Origin: Clostridium sp. 'White wine YQ'
GTDB taxonomy: Bacteria > Bacillota > Clostridia > Clostridiales > Clostridiaceae
Assembly (NCBI RefSeq): GCF_028728205.1
Contig: NZ_JAQYUU010000005.1
Coordinates: 124,001-188,000, forward strand
DNA length: 64,000 nt
Direction of reading: 5' to 3'
Below are positions 8,565-17,151 of this stretch, in pieces. Below the pieces are notes generated by a model. It was not told the DNA's origin, did no database searches, and saw only the letters and a list, made by a program, of their open reading frames with translations. Positions within the stretch are counted from its first letter, which is position 1; each line of letters opens with the position of its first letter. Both the position numbers and the translations under genes were made by a program.

Positions 8565-9326
8565 TTATTTTTCCCCCTCTTTACCTATAATTGTTAGGAA
8601 TATTTCTTCTAATGTAGGTTGCTTTTCAACATATTCAACTTTTGCAGGTGGAAATAATTTTTTCAATCCTTCCAGTGTATCTAGAGCAATTATTTTCCCT
8701 CCATGAAGAATAGCAATTTTATCTGCAAGCTGTTCTGCTTCCTCTAAATATTGAGTGGTTAAGAATACTGTAGTTCCTGAAGCTGATAACTCTTTTACAA
8801 TCTTCCAAACTTCTAAACGTGCCTCTGGATCAAGACCTGTGGTTGGTTCATCTAGGAAGATAACCTTTGGATTTCCCGCAAGACTCATTGCGATATCAAT
8901 TCTTCTTTTCATACCTCCGGAGTAAGTACCCACTCTTCGGTCTGCCGCCTCTGACATTCCAAAACGATTAATTAATTCATCTGCTACTTGATTTGGATTT
9001 TTAAGATGTCTAAGTTTTGCTATCATTTGAAGATTTTCACGTCCAGTTAAGATTTCATCAATAGCTGCAAACTGACCTGTAAGACTTATAGACCCTCTAA
9101 TGCCTCCTGAATTTTTTTCAACATCAAACCCATTGATTACAACACTTCCAGCATCTGCTTTAAGTAAAGTAGCCATAATTCTAATCATCGTTGTTTTTCC
9201 TGCTCCATTGGAACCTAGTAATGCAAAGATACCTCCTTCCTCTACTTCAAAATCTACTCCTTTGAGTACTTCTACATCTTTATAAGATTTCTTTACCCCT
9301 TTAATTTGTATGATATTTTTTTTCAT
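8565..9326 (-). CDS. ABC transporter ATP-binding protein (DrrA-like)
   Basis: ATPase of 253 aa with all motifs intact: Walker A GSNGAGKTT near residue 39, Q-loop TGQFAA, signature YSGGM near residue 140, Walker B VIFLDEPTTGLDP, and the switch His replaced by Gln in FLTTQYLEE, as is common in DrrA-type proteins. It energises the permease encoded next. The start ATG follows AAAGGAGG. Only 41 bp separate it from the terminator hairpin of the upstream KTR gene, so expression may depend on read-through. Confidence 0.9.
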   Translation of the reverse strand: MKKNIIQIKGVKKSYKDVEVLKGVDFEVEEGGIFALLGSNGAGKTTMIRIMATLLKADAGSVVINGFDVEKNSGGIRGSISLTGQFAAIDEILTGRENLQMIAKLRHLKNPNQVADELINRFGMSEAADRRVGTYSGGMKRRIDIAMSLAGNPKVIFLDEPTTGLDPEARLEVWKIVKELSASGTTVFLTTQYLEEAEQLADKIAILHGGKIIALDTLEGLKKLFPPAKVEYVEKQPTLEEIFLTIIGKEGEK

Positions 9327-9367
9327 TTTCTTTTCCTCCTTTATAGTGAAGCTTAAATATTTATCAT

Positions 9368-9413
9368 AAAAAAAGAGCCGATAACTGTGATTTCATTCAC
9401 GGTTATCGGCTCT
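9368..9413 (-). terminator. Strong hairpin overlapping the KTR gene's stop codon
   Basis: A 16-bp stem, GAGCCGATAACTGTGA against TCACGGTTATCGGCTC, with one G-T wobble and a 6-nt loop, followed on the minus strand by seven T. The last codons and stop of the KTR gene (9403) lie inside the hairpin, so translation to the stop could block folding and let polymerase reach the ABC genes. Confidence 0.85.
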
Positions 9414-9591
9414 GTGTCTTAGCATCTGGCTCTCTGATAACTGATATATTCAGTTGTTTTACATTGATTATAGTTTCCTGTTTACACTTGGGACAAAATA
9501 GTGGAAAGTTTTCAAGAACCGTATCAGCACCTATCTTGACCCGTGTTTTGTTTCCACAGACTGGACATAATATCCACTCGTATTTATTCAC
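9403..9591 (-). CDS. Cysteine-rich KTR-domain small protein
   Basis: A 62-aa zinc-ribbon-like protein with two CxxC pairs (CPVCGNKTR and CPKCKQET) separated by about 25 residues. It matches the Cys-rich KTR family, named for the CGNKTR motif and often carried by conjugative transposons. Its function is unknown. The C-terminus is encoded inside the terminator stem at 9368-9413. It follows the DUF1048 genes at 39 bp. Confidence 0.8.
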   Translation of the reverse strand: MNKYEWILCPVCGNKTRVKIGADTVLENFPLFCPKCKQETIINVKQLNISVIREPDAKTQSR

Positions 9592-9629
9592 TATACCATC
9601 CCCCTACTTGACGTTTTAATATCCACTAT

Positions 9630-9980
9630 TTATTTTGTTTTATCCATAGCTTTTTTCACAGCCTCACTAACTTTTTGTTCAACAGATTCCTGATAGATGT
9701 CAGCATAAGTTTTTGAGTCTTTTATTAAATCATCACAGAAAGCTGCTACATCACTGCCAGTCACTTCGAGTACGCCTTTTCCTACGGCTACCCCCTCTTC
9801 AAAAAGATCGATAATTCCTGATAGTAATCCTGTGCCTTCAGTTAACTCAACAGGGCCAACCTTGAAAAGATATTTTTGAATTTCTTTATAAACAATCTGA
9901 TAATCTTTTGGTAGAGCTTTGACACGCGCTACGTGTGCTCGCCATTCTTTTTTGCCTTCAATTATATCTTGTATTCTCAT
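9630..9980 (-). CDS. DUF1048 protein, paralogue 1
   Basis: All-helical 116-aa DUF1048 protein with the family landmarks KEWRAHVARVKALPKDYQIVYKEIQKYLF, DLFEEG and a C-terminal EVTGSDVAAFCDDL. DUF1048 genes almost always accompany a PadR regulator. The role is unknown. It is third in a tandem family with those at 9990 and 10490, arisen by local duplication. It starts 9 bp after the preceding stop. Confidence 0.85.
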   Translation of the reverse strand: MRIQDIIEGKKEWRAHVARVKALPKDYQIVYKEIQKYLFKVGPVELTEGTGLLSGIIDLFEEGVAVGKGVLEVTGSDVAAFCDDLIKDSKTYADIYQESVEQKVSEAVKKAMDKTK

Positions 9981-9989
9981 TTCATCCTC

Positions 9990-10337
9990 CTATTTACCTA
10001 ATTTTTTAGCGATATTGCTATTTAGTTGCTCGCGCCATTTGTCGCGATAAGACTTTGCCCCTTCTTCGCCTACTAGCGCTGAGCAGAAACCTTTGATATC
10101 TTCACCCAAAACTTCTTGGATACTCTGCCCGTCCGCCGCTGTTTCTTCTAACATACCAAGCACACCATCAAGAATTGGCATAAGGTTACGACCAGTTAAG
10201 TCTGAGTGTGGCCAAACATTGGCTTTAATTTTTTCCCATGCCTCTTGGTAATCAGCCGGTAGCTTTTTAGCTCTTGATTCAAAAGTTTTCATTTCCTTAG
10301 TCATGTCACTTCCCGTAACTTTTTCCCAAAAATTCAT
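9990..10337 (-). CDS. DUF1048 protein, paralogue 2
   Basis: A 115-aa DUF1048 protein. It shares the LPADYQEAWEKIKANVW, DGVLGMLEE and VLGEDIKGFCSALV positions with its neighbours but is the most diverged of the three. Same operon, unknown function. The 150 bp upstream of it hold the PadR remnant. Confidence 0.85.
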   Translation of the reverse strand: MNFWEKVTGSDMTKEMKTFESRAKKLPADYQEAWEKIKANVWPHSDLTGRNLMPILDGVLGMLEETAADGQSIQEVLGEDIKGFCSALVGEEGAKSYRDKWREQLNSNIAKKLGK

Positions 10338-10348
10338 TATATATTCTC

Positions 10349-10440
10349 CTTTAACTCATTAATTTTTGATTATACGGATTCCCACCTTTTCCAGAACTTT
10401 TGTAGTTCTTTTCCCCATTGTCGAAGTGGGTGCCTTCATA
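10349..10440 (-). pseudogene. 3' remnant of a duplicated padR gene
   Basis: Minus-strand translation gives ELQKFWKRWESV-stop-SKINELKE, which aligns with ELRKFWEKWEFVESKINQLKE at the C-terminus of the intact PadR at 10846. A Glu codon has become TAA. The remnant lies between two DUF1048 genes, exactly where a second padR would sit if a padR-DUF1048 unit had been duplicated and one regulator lost. Confidence 0.8.
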
Positions 10441-10489
10441 ACCTCTTTTTTGTGCTTTTTCAATCCTTTTATGGTTATGGCTAAATCAG

Positions 10490-10849
10490 TTATTTCGAAG
10501 CATTCATCTTTCCTAATTTATTCACTACGTCTCTATTTAGTTTCTCGCGCCAGTTTTCCGTATATGTTTTAGCGTTGCGGAGAAGTTCATCACAGAACGC
10601 TGCTACATCTTCGCCAGTGATTTCCAATACATGTTTGCCTTCAGCTGCGCCGGCTTCGAACAGATCTATCAATTCATATTGAATCTTTAACATGTCATAG
10701 CCGTTTCCTGCTGCAAAATTCCACATATATTCTTGTATTTTTTTATATACGAACTGATAGTCATGAGGCAGCACTTCTACCCGTGCCATCTGTTCCTTAT
10801 ACTCTTTTTTATCTCCTACTATTTTTTTTAAAAGTTCCATCATAATCAC
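10490..10849 (-). CDS. DUF1048 protein, paralogue 3
   Basis: A 119-aa DUF1048 protein closest to paralogue 1 (VEVLPHDYQFVYKKIQEY, DLFEAGAAEGKHVLEITGEDVAAFCDELL). Its start overlaps the stop of padR by 4 bp (ATGA-type coupling), so the two are co-translated. This is the ancestral padR-DUF1048 pair. Confidence 0.85.
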   Translation of the reverse strand: MIMMELLKKIVGDKKEYKEQMARVEVLPHDYQFVYKKIQEYMWNFAAGNGYDMLKIQYELIDLFEAGAAEGKHVLEITGEDVAAFCDELLRNAKTYTENWREKLNRDVVNKLGKMNASK

Positions 10850-11169
10850 TTTTCCTCCTTTAATTGGTTGATTTTCGACTCAACGAACTCCCATTTTTCC
10901 CAGAACTTTCGCAGTTCATCTCGACCCGCATCGTTAAGTGTGAAAAACTTTCGTGGTGGTCCCATATCTGATGGTTTTTTAGTAGTTTCCACAAGTTTGT
11001 TTTTCTCTAGTCTCACCAAGATTGTATAGACTGTCCCATCTACAATATCCGAAAACCCCAGAGCATTTAGCCTCTTGGTAATTTCGTAACCGTATATTTC
11101 CTCATGACTGATGATTTCAAGAACACAGCCTTCTAGTACGCCTTTTAACATTTCTGTGATATTTTCCAA
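10846..11169 (-). CDS. PadR-family repressor (short form)
   Basis: A 107-aa winged-helix PadR protein: LKGVLEGCVLEIISHEEIYGYEI, then DGTVYTILVRLEKNKLV and a C-terminal coiled helix. It heads the operon with three DUF1048 genes and the KTR gene, and perhaps the ABC exporter. Small PadR proteins such as LmrR repress exporter operons and respond to the exported drug; that role here is inference. The promoter at 11223-11257 carries two short palindromes suited to autoregulation. Confidence 0.88.
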   Translation of the reverse strand: MENITEMLKGVLEGCVLEIISHEEIYGYEITKRLNALGFSDIVDGTVYTILVRLEKNKLVETTKKPSDMGPPRKFFTLNDAGRDELRKFWEKWEFVESKINQLKEEK

Positions 11170-11222
11170 CTAAGTCACCTCTTCACTATCTAGTATTACC
11201 GGTATTCAGTATTACTTGCTAC

Positions 11223-11257
11223 TACTATATAGTAACACTAGGTAGTGATCCTGTCAA
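11223..11257 (-). promoter_or_regulatory. padR operon promoter with two operators
   Basis: Minus strand: -35 TTGACA (11257-11252), 17-bp spacer, -10 TACTAT (11234-11229). The palindrome TACTATATAGTA (11223-11234) covers the -10. A second inverted repeat, CACTA-GG-TAGTG (11238-11249), fills the spacer. Confidence 0.75.
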
Positions 11258-11365
11258 TATAGTTTTTTTATCTTTTTTTGTGCTTATTTTTGCCAGTGAG
11301 ATTTAAAATAATACTAAAGATTACAAACACCTTCTGATCTAGCAAAATATTATTAAACTCAAATA

Positions 11366-11408
11366 AAAACAGGCCAACCAGTATAATTCCTTTAGTTAGC
11401 CTGTTTTT
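11366..11408 (-). terminator. Terminator of the FTR1 permease gene
   Basis: Stem AAACAGGC-AAC against GTT-GCCTGTTTTT (one internal mismatch), downstream of the FTR1 stop at 11426. Confidence 0.8.
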
Positions 11409-11425
11409 AGCATTTTTTAAACAAA

Positions 11426-12127
11426 TTAATTTCTACTAAATAATCTCTTAAAATCTTCTTTTAAAAAATATATTAATGAAGCTCCTCCAAACAATATTGC
11501 TCCACCTTCTTCAAGAAACTCTCCTGCTGTAGGTATAAGTTTTGAAAGACCTTCCCCGAACAATTCAGCTCCAACGAAGATTAGTATAATTCCTAATACC
11601 TTAAACACAATTTTAATATTAAACTTTACTGATGTCTTAAATAAAGCGTAACCTAAAAGTACAGCTAGTATGATACCAATTCCTGTTCCTACCGCAACAC
11701 TTGAGGCTTTTTCACTAACCTTAGTCAAAATAAAAGCTATAAGCTCTATTCCTTCTCTAAAAACTGACAAAAAGGCAAGTATAAAAAGTCCAAATCCTGT
11801 AGATGTTTTATCTACACTACTTTTGATACTTTGAGATATGTTTTTGTTTTGGTTAGACATCCATACTACAAAGTAGCCAATAAGCCCAGATGCCACAAGC
11901 ATCATGATAGCTTCAAATAACTCATCTCCTTCTTCTTCAAGTTCCTGTGCTTCCTTGAATCCTATGTATCCGCCGATAACTCCGACCAAAATACCAAGTA
12001 TTGTACCATAGTACACAAACTTAGCTAACTTTTCTTTATTTGTTTGCTTAAGATAAGTTAAAATAATTCCTACTACTAAAACGGCCTCAAAACCTTCTCT
12101 GAAAGAAAGCACTAAACTAGATAACAT
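11426..12127 (-). CDS. FTR1-family high-affinity iron permease
   Basis: Membrane permease of about 233 aa with the two diagnostic FTR1 motifs, SFREGFEAVL near residue 8 and SVFREGIELIAF near residue 122. Both supply acidic iron ligands inside helices. Seven hydrophobic segments are visible. FTR1/EfeU proteins import iron, usually Fe(III) produced by an oxidase partner, but no EfeO or EfeB homologue is adjacent. I chose the ATG at 12127 because GGAG lies 8 bp upstream. A Fur-like box just upstream fits iron control. Confidence 0.88.
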   Translation of the reverse strand: MLSSLVLSFREGFEAVLVVGIILTYLKQTNKEKLAKFVYYGTILGILVGVIGGYIGFKEAQELEEEGDELFEAIMMLVASGLIGYFVVWMSNQNKNISQSIKSSVDKTSTGFGLFILAFLSVFREGIELIAFILTKVSEKASSVAVGTGIGIILAVLLGYALFKTSVKFNIKIVFKVLGIILIFVGAELFGEGLSKLIPTAGEFLEEGGAILFGGASLIYFLKEDFKRLFSRN

Positions 12128-12143
12128 GATTATCACTCCTAAT

Positions 12144-12158
12144 TGAAATTTATTATCA
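12144..12158 (-). promoter_or_regulatory. Candidate Fur box
   Basis: Minus-strand TGATAATAAATTTCA matches the 7-1-7 Fur consensus TGATAATNATTATCA at 12 of 14 fixed positions. It lies 17-31 bp before the iron permease start. Confidence 0.6.
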
Positions 12159-12220
12159 ATTATAGAATATCACTTTGTTATCTAATAATCAACACCTTCT
12201 AATAAATACTCACAGATAAA

Positions 12221-12259
12221 AAGCACCCTATGCCGTTTTGTTATAGCATAGAGTGCCTT
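12221..12259 (-). terminator. Terminator after the PEP-utilising gene
   Basis: Stem GCAC-CTATGC against GCATAG-GTGC, followed on the minus strand by TTTTT, 68 bp past the original stop of the PEP-utilising gene at 12327. Confidence 0.75.
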
Positions 12260-12326
12260 GATTTATAAAGAAATATTAAATTGCAAAACTCGAGTATCAT
12301 TGGTTATTTTTAGAGTCTATCTTTTG

Positions 12327-14702
12327 CTATAACTTCTTTATTATATGAACAATTCCTTGTCCACCATCAACAAGTACTCGATCTCCAGTCTTAAGTCGTG
12401 CGGTAGCATTGCCGCATCCAACAACAGCTGGAATACCTAGTTCTCTAGCTACAATGGCTGCGTGAGATAAGGGCGCTCCTATATCAGTAATAATTGCTGC
12501 CGCTTTAGGAAAAAGAGGAGTCCAGCCTACATTAGTGGTTGATGCTACTAATATTTAATTTGTTTTAAGTTTTTCCCCTTCCTCTGGATTAGTCAATACA
12601 CGCACAACTCCCTCTATCCTACCTGCTGCTCCTGCATAGCCATTGAGTGTTTCAGAATTAGGTGTACTAATAGTTGTTAATGCAGGATCATAATAATCCA
12701 CTCTTCTATTTGGATCTTCTGCCCACTTAAATGGATCAAATCTTCCACGAATAATTGATGGCAATGGAGGTAGTGTTTTATATTTTTCATAAGTTTTGCG
12801 TCTAGTTGGAATATTCTTCAACGCTGATTGGTCTCCGGAAAGCAAATTCAAAACTTCATCTAAATGGAGAAAAAATACATCGTCTCCAATTCCTGTGAGC
12901 TTTCCTACTTTAATCGCAAATGCACGGTTAACCCTAAATACTCTGGTCCATTCTGAACGAACAGCCTCTCTTAAATAACTTCCTTCAGAAGCATTTGCAA
13001 TTTGATTGATAATCTTTTTTGCCTTTCCTGGAAAACGTTCTTCAAGCTTCTTTAAAGTTTTTTCATACTGAATATGCTGCTTTTTTAAAAGTCCTTCAGC
13101 ATCTACATTAGACTTTTCAAATTCCTCTATCTGTTTTTCAAGCCAAGCTTGATTCTCTGAAGGATCAGGTATGGATATCTCAAACTCATGAGGACCTCGA
13201 TGCCCGTACTTCATCAAGTATTCATCTTTGCTCATCTCTCCCTTAATAATCTTTGATATTCCCACAACTGGACCAAGACTTTCAAGTTCAGAATTTCCCC
13301 TTAAGTTTGACAGCAATGTATTTGCGTCCTCTTTTCCTAAAAGCTTTGGAAGTTCTTCATTTAACTTGAATAATCCCATCAATTTTTTTCGAGGAGCAAA
13401 ACGTCCAACCCATAATGCCTTACAGTTATAAGGCCAAAGTTCTTCTTTCCAAAGATCAAGCAATTCTTTATTACTCTCTATTCTATCAATGCGTTCTTTC
13501 ATTGATCTGCACCAGCTTGGTGTGTCCTTAAGATAATTCGGCATTGCCTTCGCAACTTCTTTAGAATTTTTTGAAGTATTCTTTATTCCTGGTATCATTG
13601 CTTTTATTAATCCTAACCCCGAATATGGGTAAATAGGAATATTCATTCCTTCAGGCATCTGACCAAATATATCATTCATTTTTTTTAGCACAGGCTTATA
13701 ATCCTTACCAAAGGCTGGATATATTGATAATGCCATGTTTACATTCGAATACATTCTTCCGCATATATTACCAGAAAATAAATAATACCCTGGAACTACC
13801 ATTTGTTCCTCGTCAAGAGCCCTTATTACAGACCAACTTAGTGGAGTAAAAACGTCAGCCATAGCCTCACCAACATTTGTGTTGGTCCATAAGAAATCCC
13901 CATCAAATGAATCATTCAATTCATAAGTATCTGGATTACCAGGCTTCAAGGTTGTAATAGGACGTGCTTGAAGAATATATAACTTTCCTTTTGCAACAGC
14001 CCATTCTATATCTTGTTGACTTCCTGATTTCCTCACTAGTTTTGAAGCATATTTATACACCTCTGAGGCATACTTCTTAAAATCACTTGGCCCTTCATAC
14101 TTTCCTTTTGGCCTCATCAATTTAAATGGATATGCATTAGCTTCTCCAGATACAAGCTGTTCTCCCAACCCATATACAAAATTACCTGACATACTTGTGT
14201 GGCTACCTGTAATCGGATCAGCAGTAAAAAGTACCCCAGAAATTTCAGACTCTATCATAAGCATAATCACTACTGCAATCTGATGAGATTCCTCCATTCC
14301 TTGAACAGAACTGTATGCTTTTACTCTCTCTGATTCTCTTGATCTAAAAACAGTATAAATTGCTTCCTGTATTTCTTTATCAGTTTTTACATTAAGAACA
14401 GTCTCAAACTCTCCTGCAAATGATGCTTGTGCTGAATCTTCACTTAATGCAGATGACCTTACAGCAAACAATGCTCCTTCATGATTTTTTCTAATGGCAT
14501 CCATATAAGTCCTTATTTCATTCCAAGCTTCATCATTAAGCTTTTCCTTCTCAAATGCAGATGGTAAAACAACGAAACCTTCAGGAACAGGATACCCATC
14601 TTGATACATTCTTGCTAGGCTGCCTCCTTTTCCTCCTGCAAGTACCTGAAGCTCAGGAGTCAAATCTTTAAATCTTTTAACCATATTTGACATATCATGC
14701 AT
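12327..14702 (-). pseudogene. PEP-utilising phosphotransferase (rifampin phosphotransferase/PEP synthase-like), split by an in-frame stop
   Basis: The intact frame would encode about 790 aa. First is an ATP-grasp/PPDK N-terminal domain (LAGGKGGSLARMYQDGYPVPEGF, FAVRSSALSEDS, QDIEWAVAKGKLYILQARPITT, residues 1-260), then a linker, then the swivelling phosphohistidine domain. A TAA at 12555-12557 ends translation after LKTN. The same frame continues without shift as ILVASTTNVGWTPLFPKA and ITDIGAPLSHAAIVAREL to a TAG at 12327. The catalytic His in PLSHAA therefore lies behind the stop. The family expects Asp or Glu at the stop position, so one G-to-T change explains it. The likely start is the ATG at 14693. 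It is co-transcribed with the TetR gene upstream, 11 bp away. Confidence 0.85.
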
Positions 14703-14713
14703 CTCCTTTTTCC

Positions 14714-15346
14714 TTACTTATAAAAACTGTCTTTTAACAGATCAAAATAAATATCCATTTCCGATAATATTTCATCGAAATTAAGATTAGTTATAGGGTT
14801 AGTTTTTATCTTTTCCTTCTCTTTGGCTGTAAATCCTTCCATAGTCCAAATAATAACATCTACAGCTCTTCTTATATCAATATTCTCTTTAAACTTGGAA
14901 GTATCGAAATTGTTTAGTACTTTACTATAGGCATTTATAAAGTATTCTTTATTCCTTGACTCCATATCATCCTTTACTTCATCAGCATCTTCAAAATTCG
15001 CAACTTTGACGAAGTCAAGCATATCGGGATATTTATTAACAAGCATAAATTCAACTAATAAAACTTGTCGCAATCTTTTTAATATGTCTTTTTCATTTAA
15101 ATCTATTTTCCCGAAAAACTCATTCATAAGAATCTCTAATGCATGGTCATACAAAAATAAGAACAGGTCCTTCTTACTATTAAAATAATGGAATAATGCT
15201 CCTTTTGAAATGTTAGCTTCCTTGGTAATCTCATCTGTAGCAGTATTTTTATATCCTTTTCTTGCGAATTCCTTTATTGCTGCATTTAATATTCGCTCTT
15301 GTTTTTCAGGTTTTAAGCTTAAAAACTTTGTAAAAATGCTGTTCAC
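14714..15346 (-). CDS. TetR-family regulator
   Basis: A 210-aa repressor with the classic N-terminal HTH (KEFARKGYKNTATDEITKEANISKGALFHYFNSKKDLFLFLY, residues 27-70) and a ligand-binding C-terminal region. It is first in an operon with the PEP-utilising gene and probably represses itself through the twin palindromes at 15376-15425. The annotated start is GTG, but AAGAAGG directly abuts it. The spacing would suit an ATT three codons on, so the start is uncertain by a few residues. Confidence 0.87.
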   Translation of the reverse strand: MNSIFTKFLSLKPEKQERILNAAIKEFARKGYKNTATDEITKEANISKGALFHYFNSKKDLFLFLYDHALEILMNEFFGKIDLNEKDILKRLRQVLLVEFMLVNKYPDMLDFVKVANFEDADEVKDDMESRNKEYFINAYSKVLNNFDTSKFKENIDIRRAVDVIIWTMEGFTAKEKEKIKTNPITNLNFDEILSEMDIYFDLLKDSFYK

Positions 15347-15375
15347 CTTCTTTCTAAATAAAAAAACGAAAATCC

Positions 15376-15425
15376 ATTGACTGGATTGGTCAATTTAAAT
15401 ATAACACTATTGACTGATTTAGTCA
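15376..15425 (-). promoter_or_regulatory. TetR-type twin operator over the tetR promoter
   Basis: Two inverted repeats, TTGACTGATTTAGTCAA (15409-15425) and TTGACTGGATTGGTCAA (15376-15392), share TTGACT...GTCAA arms and lie 33 bp apart. On the minus strand a -35 TTGACT (15425-15420) and -10 TATATT (15402-15397), 17 bp apart, overlap the first site. Confidence 0.85.
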
Positions 15426-15478
15426 ATTATATTACCACAAAATTATCAAAAATTTCTATATTAAATTTTTTCAATAAT

Positions 15479-15510
15479 AAACACCTCTAGAATTTTATTC
15501 TAGAGGTGTT
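15479..15510. terminator. Terminator-like hairpin
   Basis: AACACCTCTAGAAT / ATTCTAGAGGTGTT perfect inverted repeat with AT-rich flanks, between the tetR promoter and the pseudogene remnants. Confidence 0.7.
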
Positions 15511-15550
15511 ATTTTATAAAGTTTATCTGTAAAAAATATGTATGCAATTT

Positions 15551-15604
15551 AGAAAAATAGACTACTAAATTCAAATATTTATTTATCAATCAATCCAAGC
15601 TCAA
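15551..15604 (-). repeat. Copied 3' end of the SDR gene at 17152
   Basis: 54 bp identical to 17124-17177 except for two adjacent bases. It includes the codons for the last residues (LGLIDK-stop) and the downstream flank of the SDR gene. It is joined to a decayed padR copy. Confidence 0.85.
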
Positions 15605-15617
15605 TAAAACTTGGCAT

Positions 15618-15840
15618 TTCTTTCGTGGTGATACCATATTAGATGGCTTTTTAGTAGTCCACAAGTTTGTTTTTTCTAGTCTCACCAAGATCGTATAAAC
15701 TGTCCCGTCTACAACCCCCGTAAATCCTAGACCATCGAGCCCCTTCGTAATTTCGTAAACGTATATTTCCTAATGATTGATGATTTCAAAAATACAGCCT
15801 TCTAGTACGACTTTTAACACTTATGTGATAAATTGCTAAC
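15618..15840 (-). pseudogene. Decayed copy of the padR gene at 10846
   Basis: Minus-strand translation reads LKVVLEGCIFEIINH-stop-EIYVYEITKGLDGLGF, then VVDGTVYTILVRLEK and TTKKPSNM. This tracks the intact PadR residue by residue, with one nonsense codon and loss of the C-terminus. Nucleotide identity is high over most of its length, so the duplication is fairly recent. No DUF1048 gene accompanies it. Confidence 0.88.
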
Positions 15841-15872
15841 AATGGAGTGCTTTTGATAATATATATTCCTAC

Positions 15873-16643
15873 TCAATTAAAGAGTGGCTTACAATTAGGC
15901 ATAACTTGCTTACAGTATTGAATTTTTTCTCCAGCCTTTTCTTTCATATTCATTTTCATATATGTTTTTGAAAGACAGTACGCAATTAAAGGCTTGATTA
16001 GTATTGGAGATTCCTTATATTTACCCTCTAAAGATTCGATTATATTATTATCTATGCTCCCATTTAGTAATTCACCAATTTGTATATATGTTTCATAAAA
16101 ATTCTGAGTTTTGTTGCCTCCTGGAACATTATCAGATACACTGCCTAACTGTTTAGATAAAATTGATAGCCTTATTCCCTCATTATAGTTTTCAGTCTGT
16201 AGATAGCATATTAATGCTTTTATCGAAATTTCCAACGATTGAATGTAAGAAATTCTAAAACTCCAATTTATTTCATTTAGCATCTGCTCAACTTTATCAA
16301 ATTCCCCATAATAGCAGCATACTACGCACTTAGAATATATTAACATAGCATCTTTATCCTTTAGTGTCGGAGCTAGATTACTATAAATTTTGTCATAATA
16401 CTGTAGTAATTCTGCAGAAGTCTCATTTTGAAATCTTTTACTTATATTTTCCTTACCTTTATTTCTAATAAAATAAATAAGTACAACTGAAATCACTATT
16501 ATAATGATTATTAGAATACCTCCTTGAGCATTTCCATTTGTAATATTCTTAATGATACCAAATGAAAGTATGCACACAATAGGTATTAAAATAAGTAAAG
16601 ATTTAATCCAAACTTTTGAAAAATATAATTTATTCTTCTCCAC
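15873..16643 (-). CDS. Two-helix membrane protein with a helical (TPR-like) cytosolic part
   Basis: A 256-aa protein I do not recognise. Two transmembrane helices (residues about 12-30 and 38-58) are followed by about 195 residues of amphipathic helices resembling TPR/Sel1-type repeats (KYKESPILIKPLIAYCLSKTYMKMNMKEKA near the end). The start is GTG with GGGGG upstream. It stands alone. It may be a membrane-anchored scaffold, but the sequence does not settle this. Confidence 0.6.
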   Translation of the reverse strand: MEKNKLYFSKVWIKSLLILIPIVCILSFGIIKNITNGNAQGGILIIIIIVISVVLIYFIRNKGKENISKRFQNETSAELLQYYDKIYSNLAPTLKDKDAMLIYSKCVVCCYYGEFDKVEQMLNEINWSFRISYIQSLEISIKALICYLQTENYNEGIRLSILSKQLGSVSDNVPGGNKTQNFYETYIQIGELLNGSIDNNIIESLEGKYKESPILIKPLIAYCLSKTYMKMNMKEKAGEKIQYCKQVMPNCKPLFN

Positions 16644-17151
16644 CTTTTATTCCCCCATTTTAAAATATGTTTATTATCTGGTGTAATTTATTAAAATTGT
16701 GTCCCTATTGAAATTATATAAAATCTCAATATTTACACTTATTATCGTTTAATTAGACCGTTCCCTTTAAACGATTTGTTCACAAAAAGAAAAGCCCCTC
16801 CCAATTCCATCTTTCAGAATTAGTGTGGCTTCCCATTTCCTACATTATCAATTATATCTGGTATTGCTATTTCCAATGCTGTACTTAATCTCTCTACCTA
16901 TTTATTACTTCATACATGAATAAATTCAATTCATTATCTTCAACTGTATTTAAAGATGTTTTAAAGAACTTCGTTTTAATACTTTCTTTATTCACCAACT
17001 TTAAAGGAGCATTATCTCGGATTAAATAACTGTGATTTTCCTCTATATCTCCACCATAACCGATTATAAATATATATTTTTTACAACCATTTTCCTTATC
17101 GCAATTTTAATCTCACACAAGTTAGAAAAATAGCATACTAAATTCAAATAT
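16644..17151. other. Long intergenic stretch with a possible gene fragment
   Basis: 508 bp without a complete gene. A minus-strand open stretch of 71 codons (17106-16894) has no good start or ribosome site. It encodes a hydrophilic peptide including YIFIIGYGGDIEENHSYL and NELNLFMYEVINR. It looks like the tail of a lost gene, but I cannot name it. Confidence 0.4.

Noticed and set aside
10366-10572. Plus-strand frame at the DUF1048 intergenic
   Set aside because: The same DNA aligns on the minus strand with the padR C-terminus, so the plus frame is chance.
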